Source: an uncultured Bartonella sp. | GTDB taxonomy: Bacteria > Pseudomonadota > Alphaproteobacteria > Rhizobiales > Rhizobiaceae | Length of the DNA stretch: 6,374 nt | Assembly (NCBI GenBank): GCA_943913205.1 | Contig: CALTWN010000045.1 | Span: forward strand, 1 to 6,374 | Direction of reading: 5' to 3' | In this document: positions 6,345 to 6,374 of the stretch, in pieces | How positions within the stretch are numbered: the first letter of the stretch is position 1 | Layout: every line of letters starts with the position of its first letter | Notes under the pieces: model-generated | The model's input: the letters and a program-made list of their open reading frames with translations, nothing else | What the model was told of the DNA's origin: nothing | The model's database searches: none | Position numbers and translations under genes: made by a program

Positions 6345-6374
6345 AATTTAATCTTTAAATTAATTGTTGTATAT

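Noticed and set aside
6348..6363. TTAA repeats upstream of dapF, considered as a CtrA box (TTAA-N7-TTAA)
   Set aside because: The spacing is N8 rather than N7, the region is almost pure A/T, and it lies at the window edge. Chance is the simpler explanation.

Overview
The window is a compact, AT-rich chromosomal segment (roughly 30% GC by eye). Gene content and order point to a low-GC alphaproteobacterium. The left half has the mnmG(gidA)-rsmG(gidB)-parA-parB string that usually lies near the chromosome origin. The right half has dapF-mtaB-ftsY-ispZ, a linkage I associate with Alphaproteobacteria. The protein wording fits too, for example FAKINALGNE at the start of DapF. I cannot name a genus from the sequence: SAR11-like, Rickettsiales/Holosporales-like and other reduced low-GC alphaproteobacteria all remain possible. 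An intact diaminopimelate epimerase suggests the cell makes its own meso-DAP.

Left block, + strand (1-2602): the C-terminal end of MnmG (tRNA U34 modification), RsmG (16S rRNA m7G527 methyltransferase), ParA and ParB (chromosome segregation). The genes overlap or sit within 10 nt of each other, so they look like one operon. Inside rsmG, at 318-333, is a perfect 16-bp palindrome identical to the canonical parS centromere site. The locus therefore carries the ParA motor, the ParB clamp and at least one parS within about 2.3 kb.

Right block, - strand (6344 down to 2579): dapF (lysine/peptidoglycan precursor), mtaB (ms2t6A37 tRNA methylthiotransferase), ftsY (SRP receptor) and ispZ/yciB (inner-membrane septation protein). 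The gaps are 6, 17 and 8 nt, so this is also likely one operon. It converges on the parAB operon, and the 3' ends of parB and ispZ overlap by 24 nt with no room for a conventional intergenic terminator.

There is no non-coding stretch longer than about 30 nt, and I see no RNA genes, mobile elements, CRISPR array or defence module. All genes look intact apart from mnmG, which is cut by the window edge. The window is housekeeping DNA. Its most interesting features are the protein-embedded parS and the overlapping convergent operon ends; I found no undescribed system.
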